Source: Sphaerosporella brunnea
Taxonomy: Eukaryota; Ascomycota; Pezizomycetes; Pezizales; Pyronemataceae
NCBI GenBank assembly: GCA_008704415.1
Contig: VXIS01000212.1
Span: 1 to 64,000, forward strand
Length of the DNA stretch: 64,000 bases
Direction: 5' to 3'
The notes beneath the pieces were generated by a model, which was given only the letters and a program-made list of their open reading frames with translations, had not been told where the DNA came from and searched no databases. Within the stretch, counting starts at the first letter, position 1. Every line of letters begins with the position of its first letter. Below, piece after piece: positions 32,899 through 43,950 of the stretch. The translations under genes and the position numbers were made by a program.

Positions 32899-34500
32899 CG
32901 TTGTGGTGCGGAGGTAGGCGCGATGTGGTGGGTGGAAACGCGTGCGGATTCAGCCGCGTCACGTTGTGGGGGGTGGCATGCACGGACCACCACTAACCAA
33001 GCGAGGGTTCCCAAGCGAATCACGTGGGCGGAGAAAAAAGGCGAATGGATCAATGATCATGTTGGGGGCGATGCATACATACATCTGAAATCTGAGCAAT
33101 TTCCTCCGACGGATGGTGAATGATAGAAATCGATATGCAACTATTGCATGCAATGCAAGCCAGCTGATCGATCTCGTCGGCCTCAAGCCTACCACTCATG
33201 ATCGTCGATGGGGCCACGCTCGACCCCAAGGAAAATCACACGATCGTTTCGGCAAGTGCTATGATATCCGATAAACCCACATCCCACTTTGGCTTGACAT
33301 CTCCGATGTTTTGCTCACACGGTTCCCGTCCGGTGCCGTGGAAGCGCTGTGCTCAGACAGACACATCCCTTCCACCAAAAACACCGAAAGTCGAAAAAGT
33401 CGCATTTTTTTTTCTTTCGATGCGCGGCAGCCCTGCAACTTCATGCACATGAACAAAAAAAAGATAGTTCCATAAAAACTTGGGCTGCAGAAGTTGGCGC
33501 AAGGCAGACCTAGTTAGGTCGGGTGGAACGGGGCCAAGTCTAGACTCTCACCGCCCACGCACAAAAAAAAAAATTACCATGATGTACGAAATCCGACTGG
33601 GTTGTTGGATATGTATCGAGGTCTGGGACTTCGATAGCTGGTCCGGATTTCAATTCTTGGTAAATCGTCAGGCATTTGCCCTTCGTATTCGGAATTCATT
33701 GGTTTCTGAGGAGAACTGCGTGTATCTATGCCAACTTGTTTGCCTGTGCAGAACCAGGGAGATATCTAGGAAGAGATGATGATGGTGGTGATGATGATGA
33801 TGATGGTGATGATGATGTGCCGTCTACCTCCTAGGTACCTAGGTACCTAGATAGGTGGGTTTCCATTATGGAGTCGAAGTGGATAGACTAGAACCACACA
33901 ACGGGCATCCTAGCCGTAACTTCCAGATATCCGGAAGACAGCCTTGTACCGGGCTTGATGTTTCTCCGAGGGCATGTAATACCTTACCAAATGCTGCGGA
34001 ATCGAGCGAGGGCCAAGTGAAGATGAAGAAGGAGGAGCCTCCAAGGAGGCGGGATAAACTTCCAGCTGTGGCGGTTGCTCGACTATATAGGGTCTGTAAA
34101 AGGAGGTAGTATGTGCCACCATCCCAGGAAGGAATACCCGTCCGGATGAATCTTTGTCGACATGGCCAGCCATAATCCTCTTCCACAGAAATGGAGAATC
34201 TCAGCCATTAGCCATCGGCTTCCGCAAAACACCGCGGCCGATCTACCACCTCCAAGCCAATTGATTGGAAGCCAGCAAGCAAAGCAAGCAGAACAATAGC
34301 GGCGGGGGTAGCCAGACCATGGGAGCTGCAGGCAACCCAAAGCGTACTGCGTGTGCATTACATAGTTGCTGGCTCCGAAACCCATGGGGCTTCCCCTCTT
34401 TTCCATGTCAGCAAAAAAAAAGGTAGATAAGGCAGTTCGGCAATCGATATCTGAGTTTCTCTTTTCCCCCCCTCCGCCCACATCATACACCACCGTGGGA
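32899..34500. other. Intergenic between cyp10 and the hydrolase gene
   Basis: No gene supported. A (GAT/GGT)n microsatellite lies at about 33777-33816, followed by an ACCTAGGT-type run at 33833-33853. Short ORFs upstream of 34501 in frame with the hydrolase are considered 5' UTR. Confidence 0.45.
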
Positions 34501-35571
34501 ATGATGGCCGCCGCCGCACCGGAGGAACCTCACGTCTTCCCCCCTACCTTCGTGGTCTCCCCCTTGGGGACGCACACACACACGCTAATCCTCCTCCACG
34601 GCCGCGGCGACAGCGGGCCTTCGTTCGGCTCCGGCGTCTACATCGCCACACCCAGCAGTGGCTTTACACTTCCGTCGCTATATCCCGGTCTCAAATTCGT
34701 CTTCCCCACGACTGCGGAGCGGTACTCGACGACCTTCCGCAAGGTGATGAATGAATGGTTTGACACGGTCTCGCTTTCGTTTCCGGAGGAGTGCAGCCAT
34801 CTGCAGCGGGAAGGCCTACGCGAGGCAGTGGCACACATCAACTCGCTGATCGACATCGAGATCGCCGCCGGCGTCCCCGAGGGCAACATCATCCTCGGCG
34901 GGATCAGCCAGGGATGTGCGACGGCGCTACACGTGCTTCTGTCCCGCGGGCGGCGGCTGGGCGGCTTCGTGGGCATGAGCGGGTGGATGCCGTTCGCCAG
35001 TAACGTCCGCGAGATCTGCGGGCTTACCACTGGTGCCGGATTGCGAAATAATGCCGCCGCTGCTGCTCTGGATACTCACAGCGAGAGCGAGAGCGAGAAA
35101 GAGCAGGAGTTTGCTGCGCCACCGATGCACATCGATGCGGTCTTGAAGATGCAGAAATGCCCCCCAAAACGCTCGAGGTATCCGTCAATCTCTCCGGAAA
35201 AACAAAGTGAAGCGTTGGCGTTTGTGAGGAGCAATCTGGCGGTTGAGGTGATGGATGATGACGATGAGACGTTGGACGTGTTGAAGACTCCGGTGTTTTT
35301 GGCGCACGGTGACGCTGACGAGACGGTGGACTACAAACTGGGGAGGAATATGTACACCACGTTGAAGCATGGGCTGGGTATGGACACCAGGTGGAGGAGA
35401 TATAGAGAGTTTGGACATTGGTATAAGGTAAGTCCATGGTTGTACAATACATGTGTCACCACCACCACCCATCGACAGCATCTGCTGACCCAAGATGATC
35501 CCCAGGAACCGGATGAGATCGATGACATTATCGAGTTCTGGGGGGAAAAGTGTGGGCTAATCCCTTCATGA
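34501..35571 (+). CDS. Acyl-protein thioesterase-like alpha/beta hydrolase (330 aa)
   Basis: Two exons with one in-frame intron at 35428-35505 (78 bp, so the frame stays open if unspliced). The start at 34501 (MMAAAAPEEP) is chosen because upstream in-frame sequence is not conserved in style. Motifs of the phospholipase/carboxylesterase (APT1) family: LILLHGRGDSG at 29-38, nucleophile elbow GGISQGCA with Ser136, HGDADETV near 269-276 carrying the catalytic Asp, and His306 in FGHWY. APT enzymes remove palmitate from proteins in the cytosol. This one is longer than classical APT1 (about 230 aa) because of a low-complexity insert (residues 180-235, Glu/Ser-rich). Such long forms are frequent in fungi, and their substrate is not established. 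Confidence 0.88.
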   Translation: MMAAAAPEEPHVFPPTFVVSPLGTHTHTLILLHGRGDSGPSFGSGVYIATPSSGFTLPSLYPGLKFVFPTTAERYSTTFRKVMNEWFDTVSLSFPEECSHLQREGLREAVAHINSLIDIEIAAGVPEGNIILGGISQGCATALHVLLSRGRRLGGFVGMSGWMPFASNVREICGLTTGAGLRNNAAAAALDTHSESESEKEQEFAAPPMHIDAVLKMQKCPPKRSRYPSISPEKQSEALAFVRSNLAVEVMDDDDETLDVLKTPVFLAHGDADETVDYKLGRNMYTTLKHGLGMDTRWRRYREFGHWYKVSPWLYNTCVTTTTHRQHLLTQDDPQEPDEIDDIIEFWGEKCGLIPS

Positions 35572-36050
35572 CGAATCGCCAACACCAAACCAACACCATC
35601 ACCGGCAACGAGTGATGGATAGAGCATGCGCAACCCGATTTCTGGGCATACCAAAGCCCCGCCGCCTCCCCTTCCCGGCCCGCCCAGTTCTTGTACTTGA
35701 GTGTATATCTGGGCCAGAGATCGGCCCGCCTGGGGATGTACATTAAAAAAAAAAAAAAAAAAAAAGCCATTTGGATGAATGATGTTGTTTGTCTTGCCGT
35801 CAGACAGTATGTGATGTCTATAGCATTGTTTCTTACAACAAACAATCCTTATCGAACTATTCCACAGCTGTGCGTTTCCATCATGCAGGCCACGACCGAC
35901 CCGACCGACGTATGCAGGCACCCGTTATCATCACATCATCACGAACCACAGGGCAATTCAACCTGCAAACGTGCTACTAAATGTATACCTCCTCTCCTCC
36001 CCTCCCCCCCGCCCCCCCTTCTCACCACCACCACCACCACCACCACCACA
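35572..36050. other. Intergenic
   Basis: Contains an A-run of about 21 at 35745-35765 and a (CAC)n tract at 36024-36049 directly before the next start codon. Confidence 0.5.
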
Positions 36051-36284
36051 ATGCCCTCACACACACACGGAAAAACGTGCACCAACCACGCCTCACTAAG
36101 CACCAATGATCTACAACACATGCCGTACGAAGGGCTCAAGGCAATACTGAAATGTCCGACCTTGACGCGAGATGTGGCCGAGCGATTGTTCTGGGTTCTT
36201 GCGAAGATCGAGCGCACGCCGCATCTGACGCATGAGGAGCGCGCGAAGCTCAGTAGGGGTGTTTTGGTGTGGCTGAAACGTTAG
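36051..36284 (+). CDS. Small helical protein, paralogue A (77 aa)
   Basis: A single exon. After a Thr/His-rich start it is helical and ends with a conserved block, PHLTHEERAKLSRGVLVWLK. It aligns with the 73-aa ORF at 44791-45012, which has PHISDKERAQLSRAIQRRLR, and also across the preceding section (AILKCPTLTRDVAERLFWVL against EILDLS...MGEDIFRAL). Conservation of two copies 8.5 kb apart and on opposite strands argues that both are, or recently were, real genes. No known domain and no signal peptide. Expression is unproven. Confidence 0.6.
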   Translation: MPSHTHGKTCTNHASLSTNDLQHMPYEGLKAILKCPTLTRDVAERLFWVLAKIERTPHLTHEERAKLSRGVLVWLKR

Positions 36285-36585
36285 GGCGGGGGGGGGGGGG
36301 GAGTGGGTATGTTGTGGAATTGGAATTGGAATTGGCTTCGTGGTATATAAATGGGGCTGTTGCAGCTGGATGGGTATAGCCGGCTGGCTGTGGATTTCAC
36401 TTCAATTTGTCTGGAAGTATTTCTCGGCTTCAGCAGGATATCTATAGTGACTATTTTTCTACCCGCAGCTATGTATGACTCCAACGTCTATGAAACTATT
36501 ATTACTCAACCCTGCCTGCCTGCCTAAACATCGGATATGACCACGTCGAATTCCTCCTATCAACCATCTCCATCCGGAAAGCACC

Positions 36586-37188
36586 ATGTCACCGTCAAGC
36601 CTCACATACCGCACGATAATCTTCAACCCCACGAGGCACGCACTGCCGGCCGCGCACATCGCGGCGCTACGGCAGCCGATAAACCCCGCCTACGAGTTCT
36701 CAGAGCTTGGAACATTCCAGCAGCCGCGGATCCCGGACGCGGAGGGGGGCAGAGCTGCAGCTTCCGGGGCGGCTGATATTCTGTCTCTTCACTTCCTCTC
36801 CGCGCCCACTACTCCCGGCAAAGGGCTATCGCGGCGTAGAACACGCTTTTGAAGGCTGCGAGCTGGTGGCAACGGTTAGTGTTGCTGCTGCTGCTGCTGC
36901 CTCCGACAGCGAGTGGTGCTTGTACATACCTCCTTGCCACTTCGCTGGCGTTCCCCAAGTGTGGCTTGGGCGCGGGAGGTGGAAAGGTTCGTGCGCGAGC
37001 ACGGCGGAGGCGAGGTTGTTGCCGCTGCCACCTTGGGGTTTGGGAAGGTTGCGTATTATGGCCGCAGGGGATATGTGGAGGCGGGTGTTAGGGAGACTAT
37101 GCCGAAGGGCTATTGGGGCTGTAGCGTCCCGTTCACGTTGGTGAGGATGGTCAGGGTTGTTGAGGGGACGGGCAGGAGAAAAACATAG
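36586..37188 (+). pseudogene. GNAT acetyltransferase gene, frame-broken
   Basis: The N-terminal part reads from 36586 (MSPSSLTYRTIIFNPTRH, then INPAYEFSELG). The middle (KGYRGVEHAFEGCELVATV) is in another frame. The C-terminal part (REVERFVREHGGGEVVAAATL, YYGRRGYVEAGV, PKGYWGCSVPFTLVRM) is in the first frame again. The YYxRRGY motif and the FTLVRM ending fit a fungal GNAT N-acetyltransferase subfamily that binds acetyl-CoA. I found no pair of introns of ordinary length restoring one frame: the best GT/AG pair would be only 38 bp. It is either a pseudogene or a gene with unusual introns. Confidence 0.55.
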
Positions 37189-38288
37189 ATGGAATAGATG
37201 GATATATTCGAAATCAATAGAGAAGGAACAACCCCAAAACAAACCCTTAGATTTATAGCGATACTCAACTCCAACAAAGTGCCTCGCCTGTTGCCCAAAG
37301 CGGTTCTTTTCTTTCCTTGAGTTGGCACTGCCACCACGACCGCCACGACCACTGCCCACACGCCAGAAGTAGACTTCCTTTTCCTTTCCTTTCCCTTCTC
37401 AGAACGGACCCGACCACCACCACCACAACCGCCAGTGTCGTCTCGAACCACCACCAACTTCGCAATTAGCAGCCGCAGCTCGCATCGTTTCCTCTTTGTG
37501 GAGGTACTAGATCCTCGGTGTGTATTCGTACCTACCCTTCAACTTCAACGTAGTCCCTCACCTAGAACTGGCGGTCGCCTATCGGTTACCGGTGGCTCGG
37601 ATACTGCGCAGGCATCCCGTATCATTTATCTGGACCCCTCGGTGCCCTAGGTACTCTCAGCGTCTTCCATGAGATTTCTTCTCGCACCTCCCGACGTTGC
37701 GGTCGATTTCAGCCGACAATCGTCAGTGCGATGGGCGACATCCCAGCAAGGGTTTTCGAAAAAGCTTGTCAAGTTGTCTGTCAAAAGCACCTACTGGAAC
37801 AATATGTAAACCGGCATCCAGGGCGTCGCCGGCAGTGCAAGCACTCACAAGCTGAGTATGGAGCAGCTGGTGAGGTTGCTTGCTTGCCACCGTATGCAGC
37901 GCGCAGTTGGTCAGCGCGCGCTCGATGAAAAATGTCACCCAAGGTGCGAATGCCCGGATGGCGCTGATGTCAAGGTGGGCTTTTCAGTGTTGATTCACCG
38001 GTAAACGGGAGTGTTGGTTCTAAGCGAGGCACCCGAGGCAGCTTGAACAGAAGCGTTGTCCCAGGCCGAACCAGCTAGGCGCCGTACGGGTTCTCGGGCT
38101 CTCATTGAGGAAGGATGCCCAGAGCAGCAGAACATGGCAGTGCAGATATCTCATGCAAGGCCTCCGTTTGCGAACACGTGGGTGGCTGTGTATCATGGTC
38201 CGCCTAACGACCGCATCGACATAAGTACAGCCCTTCCGGCGGTCAAGAGCTCAACACAACAACAACATCAACAACATCAACAACAGCC
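37189..38288. other. Intergenic
   Basis: Pyrimidine-rich tracts (37366-37400) and a CAACAA run directly before the F-box start (38255-38287). The ORFs here (for example 37731-37928) have no protein-like features I recognise. Confidence 0.45.
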
Positions 38289-38861
38289 ATGCTCAGCACA
38301 CTCCCCACCGACATCCTCTTCAACATCCTCGCCTACCTCTCGCCCACAACCACAGTCTGCAATCACCCGTACCTAGCGCTCTCGCTAGTAAGCAAGCGTC
38401 TGCAGGCGGCAGTCGAAGGCCACACCTACCACCTGCTCCGCAACCTAGCCAAGCGGTTCCCGCAGACGGCGCCTTCCTTCCCGCCGCAAATCGTGAGCAA
38501 CCGCCGCATCTACCTGTTCCACGCCTCGCGGCACTGCTTCTATTGCGACGCGCCGATACACCGTGTAGCGAGTGTGGATCCCGGCGTCCGCTGCTGCGCC
38601 GAATGCGAGGCCTCCGTGTTTGGCGCTGCCATCACCGGCGAGCATGCCGTGGCCTTGTATGGAATCTCCGAGCTGGAGCTGCGGAAGCATTGCGCGTATA
38701 GGACTGCGCTGGACCGCTGGGGCATGGTGAGATACGTTTTTGAGCATAGAGAGGTGGCTAGGTATATTGAGCGCGTGAAAAAGGGCGAGGAGATGTCTGT
38801 TGGCGCGAGGAGCGAAAAATGGGCGGATGTTTTTAGTCAGCTGAACCTGAGGCGTGCTTAA
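38289..38861 (+). CDS. F-box protein (190 aa)
   Basis: A single exon. The F-box is at the N-terminus (LPTDILFNILAYL..., then LALSLVSKRLQAAV), the Skp1-binding part of SCF ubiquitin ligases. Downstream, a likely zinc site CFYCDAPIH...CCAEC (C-x2-C-x16-C-x2-C) is present, as in many fungal F-box proteins that lack WD40 or LRR repeats. The start lies after a CAACAA-rich leader. Substrate unknown. Complete, with normal fungal codon use. Confidence 0.85.
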   Translation: MLSTLPTDILFNILAYLSPTTTVCNHPYLALSLVSKRLQAAVEGHTYHLLRNLAKRFPQTAPSFPPQIVSNRRIYLFHASRHCFYCDAPIHRVASVDPGVRCCAECEASVFGAAITGEHAVALYGISELELRKHCAYRTALDRWGMVRYVFEHREVARYIERVKKGEEMSVGARSEKWADVFSQLNLRRA

Positions 38862-38968
38862 GGGGGGGGGGGGGCTACTCTATCTACTGTAGAGTAGAGG
38901 AGGGGTTCAACGGCAAGTTAACGTAAGAGGTTGGCCTGTTGTAAAGATCTTTTTTTTTTTTTTTTTTT

Positions 38969-39327
38969 AGCCAATGTCTAATATACCACCCAAAAAAAAC
39001 CTGCGAAAAGAGCAGGATACCACCAACTTTTCGGTTTGTCCAGGATACCACAACACCGCGTGCGAGTACATGACCAACATCTCGTCTAACCACACATGAG
39101 GGCAACAACTACGGGCATTATGCCCGTCCGTTCCCTCACAGATCAGACTTATCGGTTCGTGGGGTAGTAGATAACGGGACGGTGGTGGTTAGGAACCGTT
39201 GCGGCTGGGAAATAGGGAAATAGGGTTCAGTGCGGTGGGATGGAGAGCGGTGTAGAAGTTTCACGCCTAGACGAGAAGTTAGTCTACTCTCACGCAGGTT
39301 TTTGGGTGGTATATAAGTCATCAGCCG
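38969..39327. mobile_element. Possible MITE inserted in a T-tract (359 bp)
   Basis: Inverted arms at 38969-39005 and 39293-39327 share ATATACCACCCAAAAA and CCTGCG with several mismatches. Runs of T flank both sides (38950-38968 and 39328-39347), as would follow insertion into a T-tract. The interior has repeated AGGATACCAC and no gene. The rest of 38862-39772 shows no gene. Confidence 0.4.
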
Positions 39328-39772
39328 TTTTTTTTTTTTTTTTTTTTGTTTTTGGTTGGAGACTGGAAAGAAACAAATAAACGGATTTCCTCTCCCAGCC
39401 CAAAAAAGTACCCGCATGGCAGTCTCTGACTTCTAGGGAGTCCATCCTCACCAGCCCAGCGTGATGAAACTGGCATGAATTTCTGCAATGAATTGCAATG
39501 AATCGGGAATAGTTGTCTTCTGCCACCACGCGGATTAGCAAAGCTTACCAAAGCCAACATCTCGCAAATGCACGTGAGAACGAAAACTACTACACAACCT
39601 ATCACTCGAGACACCTCGAACAATTTGAATATTCCCCGCAGAGACTCCCTCTTGCATAGCTTGGGCTACGGACAGGTGAAGGCGATAACAAATGGCCATT
39701 CTCAATTCTCTGCCACATCCCGCAAATCTTCACCCACTAGAAGATGTACCCAGAACAGAAAAAAAAAAAAAT

Positions 39773-42756
39773 CTAATGCGCGCCCTCCACCCTCTCCAGA
39801 ATCGCGCCCAACGCCACAGGTTCCCAAACCTCCTTGCGCTTCCTATCCTGACACCACACAACATCCCCCCTGAAATAGCACACTACACCCCCAGCACCAC
39901 TAGCACTCGCCGTAATTCTAAACAGCGGGCTTCCACTCGCCTCATGCGCTTTGCGCAATGGCACCAGCAGCACATTATGATCCGCGCACCAGTCTTCGAC
40001 AACATCTCGAAACGTGCTTTCCCTGATCTCTTCCTGTTTTTTAGGGGGAGGTGGGGGCGGCTTCTTCTGTTCTCGCTCTGCTTTTCTGGGGGCGATGCTG
40101 GGCGCGGGAAGCTCGGTGGCTGCGCGCTCGCCGAGGTCTAGCGCGTCGTTGATCATATCCAGTCCCCTTCTAAAGCCTTCCACGACAGCGGGCGAGGCCC
40201 GGAGGTCTTCAGGGAATACATCCTGCCAGAACAGATACCACTGCTGGACCTCCGTGAACACCGGATCGGCAGTGAGCCACATATGCAATACCTGCAACCA
40301 CTTGGGGAAAAACTCGGCCTCCATGAGTTTTCCAACGGTAGAGGGTCTAAAGAACGCAGCCCACTTGAACACGTCTTCAAGTGGGTCGAGGACCTGGTCT
40401 GCGGGGTTGACTTCGAAGTCGCCGCGCAGGCGCACGGCGAGACGCGGGAGGAGATGCCGGATCAGGATGTTCTCGAGCTTATCGGCGCCGAAGACTTCGC
40501 GCCAGGTTTCGAGGCCCGGAAGCACGCCCGAGGTCACTGGCCAGGTGTCGAGTATCACGCCGAATTTCGTGCTCATGTCTCGGAGGAGGTCGTCCATGTG
40601 CATGCCCAGATATGGCAGCCATTGGAAGACCCAGATGTGTGGGGGCGGCGTGCGTTTCTTTTTCTGGAGACGCGGGTTCCAGGCTGCTACGGCCGCGCGG
40701 AGCTTAGGAAGGACTAGTTGGCTCAGAACGTTGGCTTGGATGTGGGAGGGGAGAACTGTGCTCCAGACGTCTAGGAGGGAGATGAGTGGTGTGGGGTTGT
40801 GGACGTCCCAGGAATTGTTGACTATGCCGCGGATTTTGGGGAGCCACAGTGTGGCAATCATGTTCTCGTAGGGCGTGGCATATTTAGGACGCTCCAGGTA
40901 CCCGTCTTTTCGGTAGGCGGACTGAAGGTCTTCTTTGGTGCGCACTCCGAGGATCTTGGATAAGCGTCTGAAGTGGTCCCGATACATAAAGGGATCTTCG
41001 AGAGGGTCCCATTCTGCTAATGCTGCTTTGAACTGGAAGAAGTTAGCATCTCGGCTTTGGATTCGAATGTAAAGATTATACGTACCGATGGGTGAAGGGC
41101 AGCAACGGCGAGGTCAGACAATTCGTGGCTCTCGATCTCATTCTTGTACTCAACTTGTAGCACTTCGAGCTGGGAAACCAGCGCCTCTATGTTGTTTGCT
41201 CCAGCTGTCCGCTTTAGCGATAAGCCTTGGAGTTTCCTCGCGATGTCTACCATATCTTCCAATCGTTTCAACTCGCCAACCTGCGCATCAATCTCTGCGC
41301 TGAGACGGGCTTCTTCTTTACCAATGAACGCCTTTCGATCTTGCAAGCCCTTCCACTCCCCGGCAAAGCTCTCCAAGTCCCGCCTTGCCATCCTTGCAAG
41401 CTTAGTGTTCTCATCATCCGCGGATACAGTCGGTGCCATAAGCCCTGTCGCCGAAGACAGCAGCTTCTGTTCCTTCCCGGTGAAATCAATGATGTTCTTG
41501 AGCGTGGACGGCACCTCAAGTCCTTTGACACTCGCCGAAATCTCTTCCGCCGTCCTGAACTTTGTTTTCTCCTTCTTGAACCGCATCGGCGTCCCTCCCG
41601 GCGTCGATCCCGCGGATCCACCAGCAGCCTGCTTCTTCTTCCTCCTCGCCGTCCTCTCCTTTTCACTCTCGCTGTCACTCAACACCTCACCCCTCAGCGC
41701 CGCAGCCCGCCGAGCCTCCTTCTTTTCCTGCTCTGACATCTCCTTCACGGCACCGACACCCAAACCTTGCGGCCGCACCTTCGGTGCCACAGGTTCCAGT
41801 CTACCTTGTCCGCTCTTTCCCAGACCCTCACCAGCCTTGTACCCCATCTTCGCCATCATCTTTGCAGCAAAGCTGTTGGGGTTGGCCGGCGGCGGACCAT
41901 CCGCTTCTTTCGCGCGGCCCTTCCCCTTCCGCGCAGTTGTAGGATCCGGCGTTGCGAACGCACTCGGTCGGATAACGACGGGCGGTTCATACGACGGAGC
42001 GTTGGGGTTGAGTTTTGGAGCAGCAGCCTGGGCCTTCGCGGCGGAGGAAACAAAGCCCTGTCCTAAAGGAGTATTAAACTGGCCCGGAGCTTCCGCCACC
42101 GGGGTACTCGGGCCGCCGAAGCCAAGGCCAGGGTGTGCATCGAGAGAGCGAGGTGTCGACGTTCCGGAGTCACCGGCGGAAGCAGCGCCGAGGCCTATTT
42201 TGCTGAACGCGCGTCCTCCGAGTCCAAGTCGTGGGCGTTCGAGTTCTGGCTCTTCTTCCATCGCGTCATCGTCAGTGGCGGCGCGTTGGAACCCTCTGAA
42301 GCCACTTCCTCTTGCTCCCAGCCCGAAGGATGGCCTCGCCTCCTCTTCATCCTTTTCCTCTTCCTCATCCCGCGGCGCCCTAAACCCGGCAAAACCAAGG
42401 CCACTGCCCAGCTGCGCTTTCCCCCTCGCCTCCTCCTCGTAGTCTATTCCGTCCTCGTCTTCATCTTCGTCCGCCGCCTTCTGCCCAGCGCCCACAAAAC
42501 CCATGCCCTTGTTCCTCAGATTCTTCCCCTTCCATCCACCGCGACCAGGCGCGTCTTCCTCGCTGTCGCTGCCGAAAACTCCCAGCGCCGCCGCCTCCTT
42601 CGCGTCGCGCCCGGTGCGCCTGCGTTTTCGTCGGTGGCCCGCGAACTGGTCGGCTTCGTCTTGCAGATCCTGAGTCGGGAAGAGGACTTCATCTTCTTCG
42701 TCGCTCGACCCGCTGTCGGTATCGTAGTCTTCGAGGAAATTTTTGCGGCGGCCCAT
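39773..42756 (-). CDS. G-patch splicing factor, TFIP11/Ntr1 family (976 aa)
   Basis: Two exons with one intron at 41033-41085. The start at 42756 (MGRRKNFLEDYDTDSGS) is followed by the acidic TIP_N region. A G-patch lies at about 293-340 (FAAKMMAKMGYKAGEGLGKSG). Basic and coiled-coil sections follow, then the GCFC domain (FKAALAEWDPLEDPFMY, TPYENMIATLWLPKIR, WNPRLQKKK, DVFPEDL). The family (TFIP11 in animals, Ntr1/Spp382 in yeast) recruits and activates the helicase Prp43 through the G-patch to disassemble the intron-lariat spliceosome. Length agrees with fungal homologues. Divergent from the cactin pseudogene, with 180 bp between starts. Intact. Confidence 0.94.
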
Positions 42757-42936
42757 GGTGCTGCTGTTTGCGATGAAGTGGGCGGGGGTGAAGGTGAGCT
42801 TTGGCAACACGTCAGACGAAGCTAACTGTAGCGAGCGCAGTGTGGCGTGTGGCGTGTGGTGTCGCGCGACAACTCAACTTCACTGACCAGCACACCACTA
42901 CCACAGCTACAGCTACCAACACAAAACTCCGCAGCT

Positions 42937-43904
42937 ATGTCCTCGTACCGTCAACGCGACTACAAATCTTGCCATGACTCGAGATCGCAAAAGCGGACGC
43001 GCTCCCGCTCACCGGAAGGACCCAGGCAGCAAAGACCACGACGAGGAACAACGGCGCCACGATCGTAACATGAAGGAACAGACGCGGCTAAACGCGCTCC
43101 TAGGCCCCAAGGATAGCGATGAGCGGTACCAGACGGAGATCAAATACCGCGATGCGCCCAAGATCGAGTACTCACCAGAGATGGACCCCAAGCCTGCGAT
43201 ACGAAGATAAAGGCCTGGAAACTATAGACGAGAAAGAGTTCCTTGCCAACCTCGCCGCCGAACGGAAGAAGATCCAGAAGATGGGCTATGTCCTCTACAA
43301 ACCGCGTGCGGCTGATAAGTCCTCCGCTTCAAAATTCCTGTGACCTACCTCCCCCAAGGTCGAGTCCAGCACAGCCGTCGCACCCGTTTCCCGCTTCGCC
43401 GCGGTGTTCAACGACGATTTCTCGCAAGCCACTAAAACGCTGTATGAGCGCAGTAGCTCGCGGCGTCAGTAGCAACGAGGAGATCTTTGCGGGTGAGGAA
43501 GAGGTCAACACCATCAAGCCCGCTTGGGCCGACAAATACCGCGGTATTTCAACCACGTGCAGATGGGCTACGAGTGGAATAAATATAACCAGACCCATTA
43601 CGACCACGACAATCCTCCGCCGAAGGTCGTGCAGGGATACAAGTTCAACATCTTCTATCCGGACCTGATCGATATATCGAAGACGCCGACTTACGGGATT
43701 GGGAGAGAGGGCGGGAGGAAGAGAGGGCAGAGCTTTGCGCCTGCGGGCGAGGAGGATACATGCCTCATCTGGTTCATTGCTAGGCCTCCATACGAGGACA
43801 TTTCGTTCAGGATTGTGGACAAGGAGTGGGACTACTCGGCCAAGCGCGAGCGCGGGTTCAAGTCTAGCTTTCACAAGGGGATTTTGCAGCTGCATCCCAG
43901 TTGA
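42937..43904 (+). pseudogene. Cactin pseudogene
   Basis: It starts with the Arg/Ser-rich N-terminus usual in cactin (MSSYRQRDYKS, SQKRTRSRSPE). It continues in other frames with LNALLGPKDSDERYQTEIKYRD, SLRYEDKGLETIDEKEFLANL and a middle piece (APVSRFAAVFNDDFSQATK; NEEIFAGEEEV; KPAWADKYR). It ends in a well-kept cactin C-terminal domain (YFNHVQMGYEWNKYNQTHYD, VVQGYKFNIFYPDLID, PPYEDISFRIVDKEWDYS). At least four frame changes and an in-frame stop near 43340 separate these parts. Most of the conserved cactin middle domain is gone. Cactin is a spliceosome-associated protein; a full copy is presumably elsewhere. It lies head to head with the TFIP11 homologue, another splicing gene. Confidence 0.8.
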
Positions 43905-43950
43905 AGAATATTTATTATAGGAAGTGATACGTGGGGTTGCTTTTATTCTT

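Noticed and set aside
41144..42825. Long plus-strand ORFs (432 aa and 230 aa)
   Set aside because: Antisense to the TFIP11 homologue; GC-rich third positions leave the opposite strand open.
29097..43904. Frameshifts in bcp1, GNAT and cactin as general sequencing error
   Set aside because: Five large genes in the same window (about 17 kb of coding and intron sequence) have no indel, so errors confined to these three loci are unlikely, though raw reads would settle it.
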